Counted from the stretch's first letter, positions 1 to 11,696 are shown. The stretch is 51,979 bases of DNA from Ectocarpus siliculosus (GCA_000310025.1 FN649739.1:3368047-3420025), one strand, 5' to 3'. Made by a program: numbers and translations. The notes: generated by a model not told the origin, from the sequence alone.

Positions 1-440
1 TCCGGGCCTTTTCGGGAAAAAAAAAAAAAAAGGGGGGCCAAAAAAAACCCCCCTTAAATTTTCCCCCTCGGCATCAAAAGGGGAGGAAAATTCACCCGGG
101 GGGTTCTTTTTGTTTCAGGGGAGACAAAAAAAACCCCCCCCCGCCATGGGGGGGGGGGGAAATCGAAAAGAGAAAAAGGGTTTTGTAAAACTCAAGGCCC
201 CCGGGGTTTGGGCAGCAGCCTTTGGGGGGGGTTCCGGGTTTTTTTAAAACAGGGTATTTTGGTGGTGGTGGTGGTTCCCGGAGGGACCCCCCCCCCACCC
301 CCCCCCCATGCATTTCCGGGGGGTGTTTTGGTCCCAGGGGGGGAGGAGCCGGGGCAAGGGGACGCCCACCATTCCGGGGGGTTTTTTTCGGAGCTTCCCC
401 GGCCACCCCAAAAGGGGGGGGGGGGGGGCGTACTCATGTA
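1..440. other. Homopolymer-stuttered sequence, probable low-quality end
   Basis: Nearly every base here belongs to a homopolymer run (A, G, C or T runs of 3 to 15), unlike anything else in the window, and the text becomes normal abruptly at about 440. Reading frames here give only Pro/Gly-rich nonsense on both strands. This is the look of an untrimmed poor read at a contig edge rather than a biological repeat. No gene is called here. Confidence 0.7.
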
Positions 441-1531
441 AATGCATGCCGTAGTCCTTCCACCATTGGCCTCGCATCATCCCTACAACGCCCGGACGGA
501 CCTACTACCGGGTTTTCGCCGGCCCAGCAGGCTACGCTTGACAAGGATCAACCGGGGGCTGGTCGTCACCCTTGCGTGGGCGGGGCGCTCGTGTTTCTAA
601 TACAGCAGTTTGCGCCTGCGGTTGAGAACCTCTTAGTTTTGGCCGAGGGTGGGGTTGGTAATTTTTTCTTAGTTCCTCTTGTGGGCTACAAATGGCCGCC
701 GCATAGGTTTCAGTTTGGGTTCAGAACTTTAACCGGGCTCAAAAATGGTGGTCAAAGTTCAAATACTGCTACTTCATGTGCAGGATTCAGCTAGATGATT
801 ACCGGCCAGTTTCCTTGGTGGTTGGCGTGCTGCGGTTGGGACCCGACATTGTTGGCGAATCCGATGATTCCATCCTTCAATCCTTCCCCATTGCAAGTGA
901 CAACGCTCGACACCATTCTTAGATGTTGAGTTTTTCGCCCCTAAATTTCTTAGCTGCTAAATTTGAAGTCCGGGCATAAACTATTGACAGGTGTTGTTAT
1001 TGCCATCGTCTCCACTGCATCAAGCATTATCCCCTCACTATATGGTCCACCACCTCCTGCATCATGATTCTTGGAAACGGGAATAAAACGCAGGGAATCA
1101 CTTCACCACCAGCATCCTCTCAAAATCCTCCCATGACAGCAGAAATACTGACTTCCCGCTCTACGCTAGAGAGTGTCCCGAAGAACTGAACGATCGCAAT
1201 CTCCTGGGGTACGGTTGGTCAACTGTTCTACCGGCTATCCCCCCCCGTAGGGTAGATAGGGTAGGAAAAACATGCTTGAGTCACCTCTGGCAAAGTAGGA
1301 AGGGACGATTGGCCATCGGTGATCGGTCTTGGGGGGGGAACAATGAACAATGCTCCGTCCTCTCGTCAATGGTCAACTGTTAACAGCTATGTAAGACACG
1401 AAAAACATGAGTCCCCACCCCGATCGGCGTTTACATGCTACACAACCTAAACGGGAAAGCTGTTGAGCGTTCCACATGCTACAACCTTAACCGGGAAAGC
1501 TGTTTCGCCACCTCGAAAACAATCCACACAC
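441..1531. other. No gene recognised; expected site of last glycosyltransferase exon
   Basis: No reading frame of useful length is present on either strand between about 800 and 1430. The gene transcribed leftward into this region should have a further 3' exon here or beyond the window, because the last exon found (1532-1662) ends at a donor site (GTGTGT) just after the catalytic WGYED motif. I could not find that exon. Positions 1300-1385 are one arm of a dispersed inverted repeat. Confidence 0.5.
1300..1385 (+). repeat. Dispersed inverted repeat, arm 1
   Basis: The block GACGATTGGCCATC..GATCGGTC..AACAATGCTCCGTCCTCTCG..TCAATGGT recurs on the opposite strand at about 4325-4412. A few small indels separate the copies. 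Both lie in or next to the glycosyltransferase gene. Probably remnants of one mobile element family; no coding capacity seen. Confidence 0.6.
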
Positions 1532-2907
1532 CTTGTGCAAAAACGCGGTATCTTCGTAGCCCCAGCGGCCGCTGTTCGCGTCGGCGATGCCGCCCACCGC
1601 GCGGAAATCGGAGGCGTACATGGCCATCGGCCCGAAAGTGCTGAGAGGGTAAATGCAATTTCCTGGTGAAAAAAAAGAAAAAAGCACCACACAAAAAAAA
1701 TAAGAAAAGAAGCCAACGACGCGGTGAAGAAAGGTGAAGGATGAGACAAAAACATGGATATCCAGCCACGAAAAGATTGAAAAAAGAAACATGACAATGC
1801 AGCGAAGAGTGTTCGATAAGACAGAAACGTGAAAATCCAGCCACGAGAGCATTGAAAAAAGAAACACGACAATGCAGCAATGAAGAGTGATCGATGAGAT
1901 AAAAAATGGATACCCCGCCACGAAAACGTCACACCCTTTGGCGAGGTCTTCAACAACAACAGCAGCAACTGCTGCGGGACCAGCATCGTCGGGTGTTCTA
2001 CAAAGATTAGATTTGGTTGGAGTCGTCGTTTGTCACGCCATCCCCTCTCCGCCTCCCCGAATAGCGTTCCGCGTACACTATAATAGCCTCTCCCTTAAAA
2101 GGACAAACTACAATGTTTTTTCTTCACAAAAAGTTTCACAAAGAGTGCCCTTCAAGCGGGGAATGTGTTCTTCAAAAAAAATATATATATATCCTCCCTT
2201 GTTTTTCTATGTCCTACGCGGCACCCTGCTTCTGAGTAAGTGGCAGTGTCATCAAAGCGGGGGACATGTCCTAAAAAAAAGCTACCTCCCTATCTCTTTT
2301 ACGTCCTGCGGGGCACCCTGCTTCCGAAAAAAATGGTACATGGCGTCAGTGGAACCCTCGTCCAATCGAAGGGGTTCTTTTGTTCTCTGATGAGCCCACT
2401 CGGTAAGTTTCCTGACCGCAGAGATGTAAGACCGTTGGTGGACACACCACACAGCTCTCCGTTATTCAGGACTGACCTCAACGAGGCATCCATATGTCAT
2501 CGTCGAAGTTACGCCGCATTCTTCACCTCTGCACGTTACACGTGAACCGACACATCACCATCGATTGCATACACGACCTTTGAAACTGCCTCAATAGTTC
2601 TTCTGTGTCCTACTGCTGTATTCCAATTGTCCTTCCATGCGGGGACGATTGCAGTACCTGGGACCGGATGGTTCTCGTAGGCAAGCAGTAGGTTCACCGC
2701 CTGCACCCCCTGCACGACCGTCTGCCTCAGGGCGTCCGGCAGGGTGCAGGGGGGGAAGAGGTCTGCGTCATGCACGAACATGATGTGGTCGTCGGGGATG
2801 GCGGTGGAGGCGTCTTGGATGGCCAGAGCCTTCGAGAACGGAGAACTCGACAGCACGAACACGGTCTCCACCTGAATCAAGGCAACGGTGACCGGAAAAG
2901 TTGTTGC

Positions 2908-2950
<43 letters not shown>

Positions 2951-3936
2951 GCTGTTGCTGTTGCTGTGGCTGTTGTCGTTGCTGCTGCTGTTGTTGTCGT
3001 CGTTCTTGTTGTTGTTGTTGTTGTTGTTGTTGTTGCTTTTGTTGTTGTTCTGTTTTTCTGGTTTTTATTTTTGTGGTTTTCATTGCCGTCGATGTTTGTT
3101 CTGTTAAGTGTTGTTGTGCCCATCGTCGTCAGTGCTGCTGATTTTGCCATCATTGAACAGAAAACCGCTTCTATCTCTGCTCAGTACACGCTCGAAACAC
3201 CCGTACGCCGGCCCAACCGCAGCGGACGCCTTCCGTGACAGAAAGGAATGAAACCGTGAAAAACGCTACACGAAGCGAAGAAACTGTCGCACGAAACCTA
3301 CAAATCATTTCTCGAACTCCGATGGATGCAACTATTCATTCCTTGGTCGTCATTGGTTGCCGGAACCCGCGCCCAACGTGGCACTCTCTAGGCCATCCTG
3401 CAGCCTTGCCCTCTCATACTGGCGGGGCCCTCCTTCCAGTGCGGGGTCACACAGCACAGCACTTCAGGATCTCAAACAAGGAGCCGACTTACCACCCGGC
3501 TTCCGTAAGTTATCACACCCCGGTGATCACACAGCAGCGGTCCCTGATCACAAACACACAGGATGGGCCATGCAAGCCGTCTAGGGCGCATGATGTTGTC
3601 CGCGATGAGGGAAGGGGTCCCGCAGATTCCTGCCCTACGGTAGGCTTGCGAACAAAGAAGCGCATTCTACAGCAGCAACACAGCAATAAAAGCACACGAA
3701 ACAAACGCAGAGAACAATCGCCTTCACGGGGATTCGAAACTCCCGGGCCTAGCTAGGTGGTCGTAGTTTTCAGATTGGTCAATTTTCTTTGAAAGGAAGC
3801 TGTTTTTTTTTCGTCATTATTTCTTACAAAAGAAGTTTTCTGCGTGCACCCACTCACGTCATAGTTCTCGAGCATAGCTTCCACCGCAGCATCCTCCGTC
3901 GCAACCACCACCCGAAAGTTACTACTTTGTTTCACC

Positions 3937-3969
<33 letters not shown>

Positions 3970-5405
3970 CCCTTGCCCTTCCTCCCGTCCGACTCCGCGG
4001 TGCCCCCCCTCAAGCCCCCCCCCCCGGGGGACCCCTCAAGGATCTCCGAGTAGTCCAACCCGAACGACCATTCGGAGGGGGACTGGGCGCGGATCGCTAG
4101 AGTCTCCGGGCAGAAAGCCGGCGCGTAGCGGTCGGCATCGTTGCACTGTGGGGCGAGGGGGGTCGATGGATGGTGAGGGGTACACCCCGACCCCTTGGCT
4201 AGTTTCTCCATCTGCGGAAGAAAAGTCTTCAGCCGGGGAACCAGTCCCGCAGACACCTGGGGGCACACGCACATGGCGGTTGGGGGAGCGCGCGGGGGGG
4301 TGTAATCATGCTTCGCATGCCTTAGCTGTCAGACCATTGACTACGAGTCCTCGAGAGGACGGAGCATTGTTCCCACAGGACCGATCGCTGATGGCCAATC
4401 GTTCCTTACTATCTTACTATTTTGGTGGGAGGGTATTCGCGTGTCCCTTGCTTTCGAGTCCTTGGCCAATGACCACGTACACCGAGCGAGGGCTGGGGGT
4501 CGTGATGAGACGGACCGTGCCAGATACGGCAATCATTTCTATTTGTCCTATAGGTGTAGGGAAGGGAGCGGTACGCAAGCCTGGACACTCAGGCCGGCTG
4601 GTGGGGGCAGGGTGTTCAATTCGACGCCATGGGACGGGTGAAAGGCCGAAATGTGACAATAAAAAAATAAAACGGCACACCGCGACCGAAGCACTAAATA
4701 TCTACCTGAGGAGGTATCGGCGAGATAGCATCCTGAGCAAGAAAACAAAAACAACAACAACAACAACAACAACAACAAGAGCAAAGCAACAAACTCACAG
4801 GCACGACGATATCCACCACGATGTCCCTGGTCGGCACGAACGCCGCCTCGACCTTGAGGCACGGCTGCTGCCTCAACCTCCCCTCCATACCACCACCAAC
4901 ATCCCCACTCTCCGCCATCCCCCGTCGCGCTTGCGTCGCCGCGTCACCGCCATCCAAGGACCCAGCGACGCCGCCGCGGCCGCGGCCGCCACCTTCACTC
5001 GAGGGCGGAAGGCTCCGGTCGTCATCTTCCCCCCACTCGGATGGTTCGAACAACCTCTGGCGGGGAGTCGAGAGCTTCGTGGGCGGGGGCTTTGCCGTCC
5101 TCGCGCACCCGGGGGCCGTCTCCTTGGCGACCACGGTACTACCGTCCCACGTGAACCCGGTAAACCGCACCGGCAGCAACGGTTTTTCATCCCCCCCAAC
5201 CGGTGGTTCCGTGGTCGAACCGACCCCACTACCCGCCGACCCTCCTTCCGCCTTGTTTTGTACACTGCCGCTAACCCCACCCCCCTTCCATCCCGTCACC
5301 TCGTGAGCCCTGTAGGCCGCGATGGCTTGAAACCCAGACCCGAGGGCCTGCTGCGCTACGACGCTTCGCGGCAACATAGCTACGGCAGCCGCAGCCGGGG
5401 CAGCG

Positions 5406-5452
<47 letters not shown>

Positions 5453-5724
5453 TGTCTGCTGCTTCGCCGCAATTTCTCTCCCCCAGTCCGCCGCGATCCC
5501 GCTCAGCCAGCTAGGAAGAACGCCTCCGCCGAGGCTCGGCTCCCAGAGCTCCCGTCCGAGGCCGTTGCCCTTGCCGTCTCCCCTCTCGGCTCTCGACCTT
5601 GCGCGGTCTTCGGCCGCGGCGGCCCCGTCCTGGAGCAGCGCCACCGCCACCGCCGGCGACCAGTTCGAGTCATGGCCGGACTTCTCCTCCTCCGAGGGGG
5701 CAGCGGATTGCCGCAGCCACAGCA

Positions 5725-5759
<35 letters not shown>

Positions 5760-8700
5760 TGGCGATTACCTGCCGTGCTGCCACCAACAGCAGCGTATCC
5801 GGAAGCAGAAGCGGTAGCCGTGGCCGTAGACGCTACCGCTACGGGAGCGCCTTCTTTAGCGGCGGGAGCGGGGCCACCAGCAGCTGCGGGCGGTATCCGA
5901 CGGCTCAACGACGCCGGCCTCTTTGCCTCCACGCGCAGAGCTTCCTCAAGGAGTTCCACCAGCCTGGAGGGGCACCGTGGCGGGGGGGTCGGATCCTCAG
6001 GGTTTATGCGCCCCCCCCGCTTGGCATCGTCGCCGCCTTCTACTGTACCCTTCTCCTTCTCTTCCCCCTTGGCACCGTCGCCTTCTGCCGCGGCCTTGCC
6101 CTTCTCTGAGTCGGCTAGCCCCTTCCCGTCGTCGACTGCCGCCGCTCCGCCGCCCCCCGGCCCGGATTTCTTGGAGGGGGTCTTCCGTTTGTACGCAACG
6201 CTACCGCCCTTGGTCGTGGCGCCGATCCTCTCGATGTCATTCGCCGAGCCCAGGAGCGCCCTTCTTCTTGGTGCGCCTCCCCCGCCGGAAATACTACCAG
6301 CTGCGTCTCCCCCTCCTGACAGATTACCAGCTGCGTCGCCTCCCCCGCCCGACAGCAGGCTGCCAGCCGCATTGCTGCTGCCGGTCTTGGCGACAAGGTC
6401 GCCTCGCTGCTGATCCTGCCCCGCCGCCGTTGACGCCTGCCTAATTCCGCTGGCGCCGCCAGCGGGCTTGCCGTCGGCTGCAATCGGCGTAGACGCCGCC
6501 GCCACCGACAGCAGCTGCCGCCGCCGCCGCCGCCCCCGCCGCTGCGTGAGCTCGACTATCTCCACCTCTCTCCCCACCCCCGCCACCTCTGCCTTTGGCG
6601 CCGGTCCGGCAGGCGCTTTCTGCTCGACTGCACCGGTATGCGGCGGCGGCGGCGGCGGCACCGGCGGAGGTTCCGGAACAGGGGGCTCGTTGCCCTGCTG
6701 CTTATTCCTCCCGCCTCTAGCTTTCAGCAGGGAAATTGCCACCCTCCCCGCAGCCATGGCCGCCTGTGGAGCGCACACACACCCCCCGCCGCGCCGCGCG
6801 GAGACCACGAGCGGTACATGAACAGGGGTGACGCACAAGGGGGGTGGGTGTATTGTACTCGGTTACCGCTCTTCTTGCCCTATTGAGGGAGGCGTCAGGG
6901 AGCAGTGCTTCTGCTCGCCGGTATAGAGACAAGAACGTGTACAACGCTAACGCTTGACACTCTGTGCAAGCGTGGTATGATTGCCCGCGTTTTCTTCGTT
7001 TCAGTCTCTAGGACCGCAGAGACACGCCTACTACAAACAGAGATTTCTTAATTTCTTTCTACAGGGCGGTCGATCGGAAGCAATCGCCGTGCGAACAACT
7101 CCAAGCTTCCTACCACGTGGTGCTGCATACTTTCGAACTTTCTTCAGGAGCGGTCGACCAAATCGTTGCATGACGGCCCCGCAAATCACTTGTTTTCTTT
7201 GGTGACTAACCCCCCCCCGGGCCCGAAAAAAAACAAGTCAAGGATGGTAAAAAAAACTGGAAACGCAACATATGCATGCCTGCGACCAAATTGCCGCACG
7301 TTGACAAAAAAAATAGCACCAAGACACGAGTCATTCTCAACACTCCGGCGTCACAAAAAAAGAGCACCAACACGCGACGCATCCCACGACCAAACTGCGA
7401 TAAAGACGACAAAAAAAAAACACGCGACTCGTCCGCACCTCCTTTCCCTGAACCAGCGTCAGCGGCTGGCCGTTAGTACCCTCGAGGGCCTTCTCGACGG
7501 CCTCCGCCGCCAGAATTTTTGCCGTGCCCGGCGAGACTCCGTTCTTTTTCGCTGCTTCCACCGCTGCCTCGTAGAACATCTGTCAAAAAAATAAGAAATA
7601 AAAAATCAAGCAAGAGGGTGGTGTGGTGCGGCGTCAAGAAAAGGGCCACAGGACGATTATGGCCAGCTAGCTGCCTTTGCACGGTCGTTGCCAACCCTCC
7701 CCGGGCAACCATAGCGCTGAAGAATACTACCGAACAACCAAAACACTGAACGCTTCCGAACGTACCGACGCTGCAAGCATAACGCTAATTATTCCGCACA
7801 ACCCAAACACTAAATGCTCCTGATCGACCAAAAGACTCAACACCCCGCACAACCAAAAACGCCACGTACCACCGAACACACCACGCTCAACAACCAAAAA
7901 ACGCCAAAGCCACCAAACCTGCATGCCAAAAACGCAAACTACCACCGAACATACATACCAACGCGAAACGACCCGAACAACCAAAAACGCTAAATAGACA
8001 AATTCCCCCCGCAAAAACCACGCAGACGATACATACACGCCGACGACACCTTCGCGTGTCCGTCAGCAGCCTCCTGCCGTCTGGCCTTGTTCTCCTCCTC
8101 CTTCCTCGTCGCCTCCGCCCGCTCCCGCAGCACCCTCTCCGAGTGGTCCGCCCACGTCCAGCCGGGCTCTCCCCACCGGGGGGGCCTGTGGGGGCGACAG
8201 TATCGCCCCGCGGAATCCTCCAGACGCTCCCGCCTCGCCCACTCGTCGAAGTACCTGGTTGGTTGGTTGGCCAATCAAACCGTGAGGCGGTGGTTGGTCA
8301 GGCGTTGTTGTTGTGGGCCGGTCAAATCGATTGGGTTTGAATGGCCAATCATAGTGCGAGGTTGCGTAGCGGTGATTGGCTGGCTGGCGTTGTTTCGGGT
8401 CCGTCAATTCGGATCATCATGGGTTCACTGGCCAACCAAATTCGAGGATGCACGCCTGTGATCGGCTGGTGTGCTGTCGGTAGATTTGATCAATCTATAC
8501 AGCGAGGGGGGGGGGGGGATCACGGCCAGAAATGGGAGATCACATGGGGGGAGGACATGGGGACTTTCGTTCGTTTGCTGCAGGAAAACTCACAAAAACA
8601 AAATGGCTGTACTGCTTGTGGGAAACCGACAAAATTGTAGCACATTCGCTTGTACGTCTGGTCTCACTTTTGGTCCTGAGCGGTGGTGCTGGAGGTAGAC

Positions 8701-8897
8701 ACGGCCTGCAGCGACCCGCGTCGAGTGGCCTCGCTCGAGTACTTCTCCGCGCACAACGCGCCGGCTCCGTCGTCCCACGCGGCCCGAAGCGGCGCCAATT
8801 CCGCCGCCGCCATGGTGTGCGGTAGTCTGGCCTCGTCTTTGTTGTGACGGCCGGGTACGACGGGCGCTTGTAGCTGCTGCTCGTCGTGGTAGAAGGT
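1532..8897 (-). CDS. CHGN/beta4-GalT-like glycosyltransferase with long disordered N-terminal region (partial model)
   Basis: Exons in coding order: 8668-8897 (5' limit uncertain), 8050-8254, 7439-7579, 4799-6763, 3858-4256, 2658-2871, 1532-1662. All junctions are GT-AG and phases agree throughout. The C-terminal part reads as a nucleotide-sugar transferase. A strand DIVVDIVVP spans the 4799/4256 junction, followed by FRVVVATED. Then come SKALAIQDASTAIPDDHIMF, the DxD-type HDAD and LRQTVVQG, and in the last exon FGPMAMYASDFRAVGG followed by WGYED. This order (DxD, then G-F-G..SDF..GG, then WGxED) matches the chondroitin GalNAc-transferase (CHGN) / beta-1,4-galactosyltransferase fold, which acts in the Golgi on glycan chains; the acceptor is unknown. 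The 655-codon exon is low complexity with poly-Ala, poly-Arg and Pro-rich tracts. The start codon, any membrane anchor and the last exon are unresolved. Confidence 0.62.
1739..1930. repeat. Intronic minisatellite, about 75-80 bp period, 2.5 copies
   Basis: Units begin GATGAGACAAAAACATGGAT, GATAAGACAGAAACGTGAAA and GATGAGATAAAAAATGGATA. Each continues with CCAGCCACGA and, in the first two, ATTGAAAAAAGAAACA.GACA. It lies about 80 bp upstream (in gene sense) of the acceptor of the WGYED exon. Confidence 0.75.
2140..2330. repeat. Two-copy tandem duplication, about 97 bp period
   Basis: Two diverged copies share AAGCGGGGRAYRTGT, an A-run, CTCCCT, TACGTCCTGCGGGGCACC-like text and CCCTGCTTC. They lie in the same intron as the 1739-1930 minisatellite. 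Short reading frames across them are not supported as genes. Confidence 0.65.
2900..3050. repeat. (GTT)n/(AAC)n microsatellite in glycosyltransferase intron
   Basis: Long GTT array interrupted by GCT and CGT variants. In gene orientation it is (AAC)n shortly before the acceptor at 2872 of the HDAD exon. Poly-Val, poly-Cys, poly-Leu and poly-Gln frames through it are artefacts of the repeat. Confidence 0.9.
3940..3970. repeat. (GCA)n tract encoding poly-Ala
   Basis: Triplet run inside coding exon 3858-4256. It encodes alanines in the gene frame, between a Gly/Lys-rich linker and the FRVVVATED strand. Confidence 0.7.
4325..4412 (-). repeat. Dispersed inverted repeat, arm 2
   Basis: Reverse-complement partner of 1300-1385, inside the intron between coding exons 4799-6763 and 3858-4256. 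It shares the cores GATTGGCCATC and CAATGCTCCGTCCTCTCG. Confidence 0.6.
4741..4782. repeat. (AAC)n microsatellite next to a splice donor
   Basis: In gene sense this is (GTT)n beginning about 20 nt inside the intron that starts with GTGAGT after exon 4799-6763. Confidence 0.85.
5407..5453. repeat. (CCG)n triplet run, coding poly-Ala
   Basis: Uninterrupted GCC/CCG triplets inside the 655-codon exon of the glycosyltransferase gene. In the gene frame they encode a long alanine tract. A second run at about 5727-5760 encodes arginines in the same frame. Confidence 0.8.
7727..8000. repeat. Short-unit degenerate repeats (ACCAAAAACGC-like) in an intron
   Basis: The motif ACCAAAAACGCYA or ACCAAAACACT recurs many times with variable spacers in the intron between coding exons 8050-8254 and 7439-7579. 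No gene is visible on either strand. Confidence 0.6.
8256..8490. repeat. Tandem repeat, about 75-90 bp period, abutting a splice acceptor
   Basis: Three diverged copies begin TGGCCAATCAAA, TGGCCAATCATA and TGGCCAACCAAA and share a following ..GTGATTGGCTGG.. block. The array starts within a few bases of the acceptor of coding exon 8050-8254 and fills most of the intron upstream of it. Confidence 0.7.
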
Positions 8898-8944
8898 CTC
8901 GATGAGAGAGAGCCCGATGCACGTGTAGCTTTTCGGTCGGTTCG

Positions 8945-9090
8945 GGACGATGAAGAGACGGGAAAAATGAAAACAGAACGAAACGGAGAGAAACGGAACG
9001 GAGAGCGACGGAACGGAAACGGGACGGGACGGAGAGATACAAAAGGAACGGAAACGGGACGGAACAGAGGTGGAAAGGGAAGGGGAGTGA
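8945..9090. repeat. Purine-rich GGAACG / GAAACGG simple repeat
   Basis: Repeats of ACGGAAC, AACGGAGAG and AACGGGACGG, almost all purine plus C on this strand. Lies upstream of the first glycosyltransferase exon that I could define. The translated frames are low complexity. Confidence 0.7.
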
Positions 9091-9469
9091 AATGGAACAG
9101 GATCAGCGAGTGCAAGCGGGCGGGAGCGAACCGAACGGAATAAGACAATCTCAACCTTCAAAGCGATGCGTAGGGCTCTCGCCCTTCGTGCCGGGCGAGG
9201 TATGGACTGGCAAAAAAAAAATGACAAGAGACAAGGCAACAAGTTTGGTGACAAGGTATTGCGGTTCGTCCACCAACCCAGCACGTGTATTCCGGGCGAC
9301 AACGTGGAACGAGAGATAGGTGCATCGCTACGTGGGACGGGGGGCGTTGGCAGCACTCACGAACACGACCCCTGGATACACCAGCACATGTTTCACCCGA
9401 CACGGGTTGAAAAATTTCAAAGGAGGTCCTCTTCGAGACGCTTCGTGGCCGGCGGTATTGATGAGCATC

Positions 9470-9965
9470 ATTAAGATTGGGTGGTGACAATCCGATCTCT
9501 CTCCCCCTCCGTTTGTAAAAGTGTATTGATGACCATGTTCAACTTAGAGTCGTGGCAAATCCCCCTCCGTTTGTAAAAAGTGTAATGTAATTGTGAGGAC
9601 CTTCAACGTCGCGTAATGATAATCCTATCTCTCCCTCCCTCGGTTTGTAAAAGTGCATTGATGATCATCTTCAACATCGAGGTAGTGACAATCCTATCTC
9701 TCCCTCCCTCGTTCTGTAAAAGTGCATTGATGATCATCTTCAACATCGGGTCGTGACAACCCCCCCTCCGCGTGTAAAAGTGCATTGATGATCATCTTCA
9801 ACATCGAGTCGTGACAATCCCATCTCTCCCCCCCTCGTTTTGTAAAATAAAAGTGTAATGATGATCATCTTCAACATCGAGTCGTGACAAATCCCCCTCC
9901 GTGTGTAACAGTGCATTGATGAGGACCTTCAATCCGTAGTCGTGACAATCCCATCTCTCTCCCCC
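9470..9965. repeat. Minisatellite, about 50-70 bp period, 7 or more copies
   Basis: Core unit: GTGCATTGATGATCATCTTC, then AACATCGAGTCGTGACAATC, then CCATCTCTCCCTCCCTCG and TTTGTAAAA. Copies differ mainly by presence of the CCATCTCTCCC block. It starts just beyond the stop codon of the leftward gene ending at 9977 and separates it from the glycosyltransferase gene. Confidence 0.85.
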
Positions 9966-9976
9966 CCTCATGCCTC

Positions 9977-11696
9977 TTACATGCCCTCCGCCTCCAGGAG
10001 AATCTCCCCACCCAGCGCAACCGTGTGGAATTCTACTACGCCCATGGATTCCGACATGTCTTTCCCAATCTTCTTGACGGGAACCACGACGTGCCCGCGG
10101 GACGCTACACACTGAAGCCGGACCTGGAAACGGATGAGAGAGACAAACCGGCCGCATCAACCGTCCATCTTGGGACATTGAAGGCACACACATGCTCAAC
10201 ACATGCTGGAACCCTTTTCGCAACTGCAGTACGTACAGTAACCACCATCACGTTGAAAGACCTGGCCGGAGACGAGAACTTGAGGAAGCCCACAAGCATG
10301 AACAAAATTAATAAACTGGTCGAACCAACAACAGTTAAGAAGGTGAGTTACCCCTACGCCCTCCTATGCCACTAGAGTGCAATGTCGCAATACCGTTTCA
10401 AAGTGGAAAACCGCGAAAAAAAAGTAGAACACCTATTCGGAACGGAACAACTACTACATTAATCCGAGATCTCACTCGGTTTTCTCAGTTGAGATCGTCG
10501 ATTCCCGGCGTGATTCCGTTTCTAAGTGGACAACCGCGAAAAAAAAAAGTGGAAGGCCAACTCGAATGGCAAACCTAATTTGATTCGTCGACGTCTCTCT
10601 CGGCTTTTTCGTACCTCCATGAGCTCGTCAACTCCCAGCGTGATTCCATCTCCCCTCCGCTGGTCTTCGTTGAAAAAAACAACAGTGAGCCGTACCGTGT
10701 AAAACCCCGGCCGTTCCACGGGAAGCCTGACGTGCAGCCGAAAAAGAACCGTCAGTGTTCTGACTGTATCCGCTATCAACTGTACACTGGGCCATCACAT
10801 CTAGTTGCCGTGTTTCCAGAGTCACTTTGATCGAGGGAACTTAGAGCGGACAATGAACCCTTCTCCCAAAATTGAGTCACAAACAGCCTCGTAAGGTTAC
10901 AATACAGACCAAACCAGCGGTAAACCTTCAACTTACGCCGCGCAGCAGGGCACGGCGCCCGTTGGTCAGCAGTCAGCCTGAAACGTAGCGGCATGCCCTG
11001 TACTATGGAGCTGGCGGTCCCGACCCAGAATCCACGGCGGCTTTCTTTCGAAAACCACCTTGTGTTTAGTTACCTCTTCTTGCCTTATTCGTGCTTCGTA
11101 AGTATGTACCTCTTCTTGTACAAAACATGTGAATCATCAACATGTACCTCTTCTTGTACCTCGTGAATAGTCAACATGCATCTTCCTCTACCTCATTCGT
11201 GTGCTTTGTCTGGCGCTAGCGTGAGGCGTTGTGATTCCTTCTGCCATCGCCTGGATCCGTACCGAATACGGTAAGGACGAAGACTCTGAGAATTGAGAGG
11301 CGAGGCAGGTCCAACTAAAATGCGATGATGGCAACTCAACAACAAAGGCAACAGTGGCAACAACAACAGCAGCTACAACCACACTAAGCGGCGTGTACCC
11401 CCACACCTAGGTATAGCTGTGGCAACGACAATCCCCCCTGTCCTTGAAGGTGAGAGGGCAGACAGGTCCATCTACAGAACAACACAATTATAACTACTAC
11501 TACTACAAAGCTACGTAGAATGCAAAGCCACGCGCAGACACAGACCGTAAGAGAGAACTCACCTGTAGTAGAAGAGCTGCCCCTGATGCCATCCCCCTTT
11601 TGCCGCCTGCTCGAGTTCGTCCTTGCAGTTCTTCTTCTTGCCGTCCACCACAACCGCCACCATCGCCGGAGTCGCCGTGAAGTCGGCGTCGGGGAA
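9977..11696 (-). CDS. Unidentified protein, last three exons
   Basis: Coding exons 11563-11696, 10615-10726 and 9977-10123 (TAA stop) join in matching phase. Donors are CTACAG/GTGAGT and ATGGAG/GTACGA; the last acceptor is CCGTTTCCAG. The encoded 130 or so residues begin FPDADFTATPAMVAVVVDGK. They continue through WHQGQLFYYR, LPVERPGFYTVRLTVVFF, a loop NEDQRRGDG and VRLQCVASRGHVVVPVKK, and end GGEILLEAEGM. Alternating hydrophobic residues suggest a compact beta-rich domain. I do not recognise the family. Upstream exons were not found, so the N-terminus is missing. The exon at 10615 has its 3' end and donor duplicated in the following intron. Confidence 0.55.
10380..10650. repeat. Tandem duplication (about 130 bp) spanning an exon-intron junction
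   Basis: The two units share GTTTCWAAGTGGAMAACCGC, an A-run, CTCGGYTTT and TCCCRGCGTGATTCC. One unit contains the last codons of exon 10615-10726 and its donor. The other is a decayed copy lying wholly in the intron, where the reading frame is broken. Confidence 0.7.

Noticed and set aside
2770-3238. Reading frames of poly-Cys, poly-Val, poly-Leu, poly-Gln and poly-Thr
   Set aside because: They are all translations of the (GTT)n microsatellite in an intron. Only the HDAD-containing part of one reverse frame is a real exon.
4799-4860. EAAFVPTRD as a possible CTFxP repeat in the glycosyltransferase gene
   Set aside because: It leads directly into the first strand of the catalytic domain (DIVVDIVVP) and no LY motif precedes it at the right distance.
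4148-6413. Long forward-strand frames (up to 653 codons) opposite the glycosyltransferase gene
   Set aside because: They arise because GC-rich triplet repeats leave the antisense strand open. Composition is Arg/Pro-rich nonsense and splice signals support the reverse strand.
9460-9965. CRISPR-like array
   Set aside because: Both repeat and spacer parts are repeated and vary in length; this is a eukaryotic minisatellite.
10934-10985. A small reverse-strand exon (LTADQRAPCPAARR) between the first two exons of the gene at 9977-11696
   Set aside because: It has acceptable splice sites, but leaves phase 1 where phase 2 is needed. Direct joining of 11563 to 10726 fits in phase.
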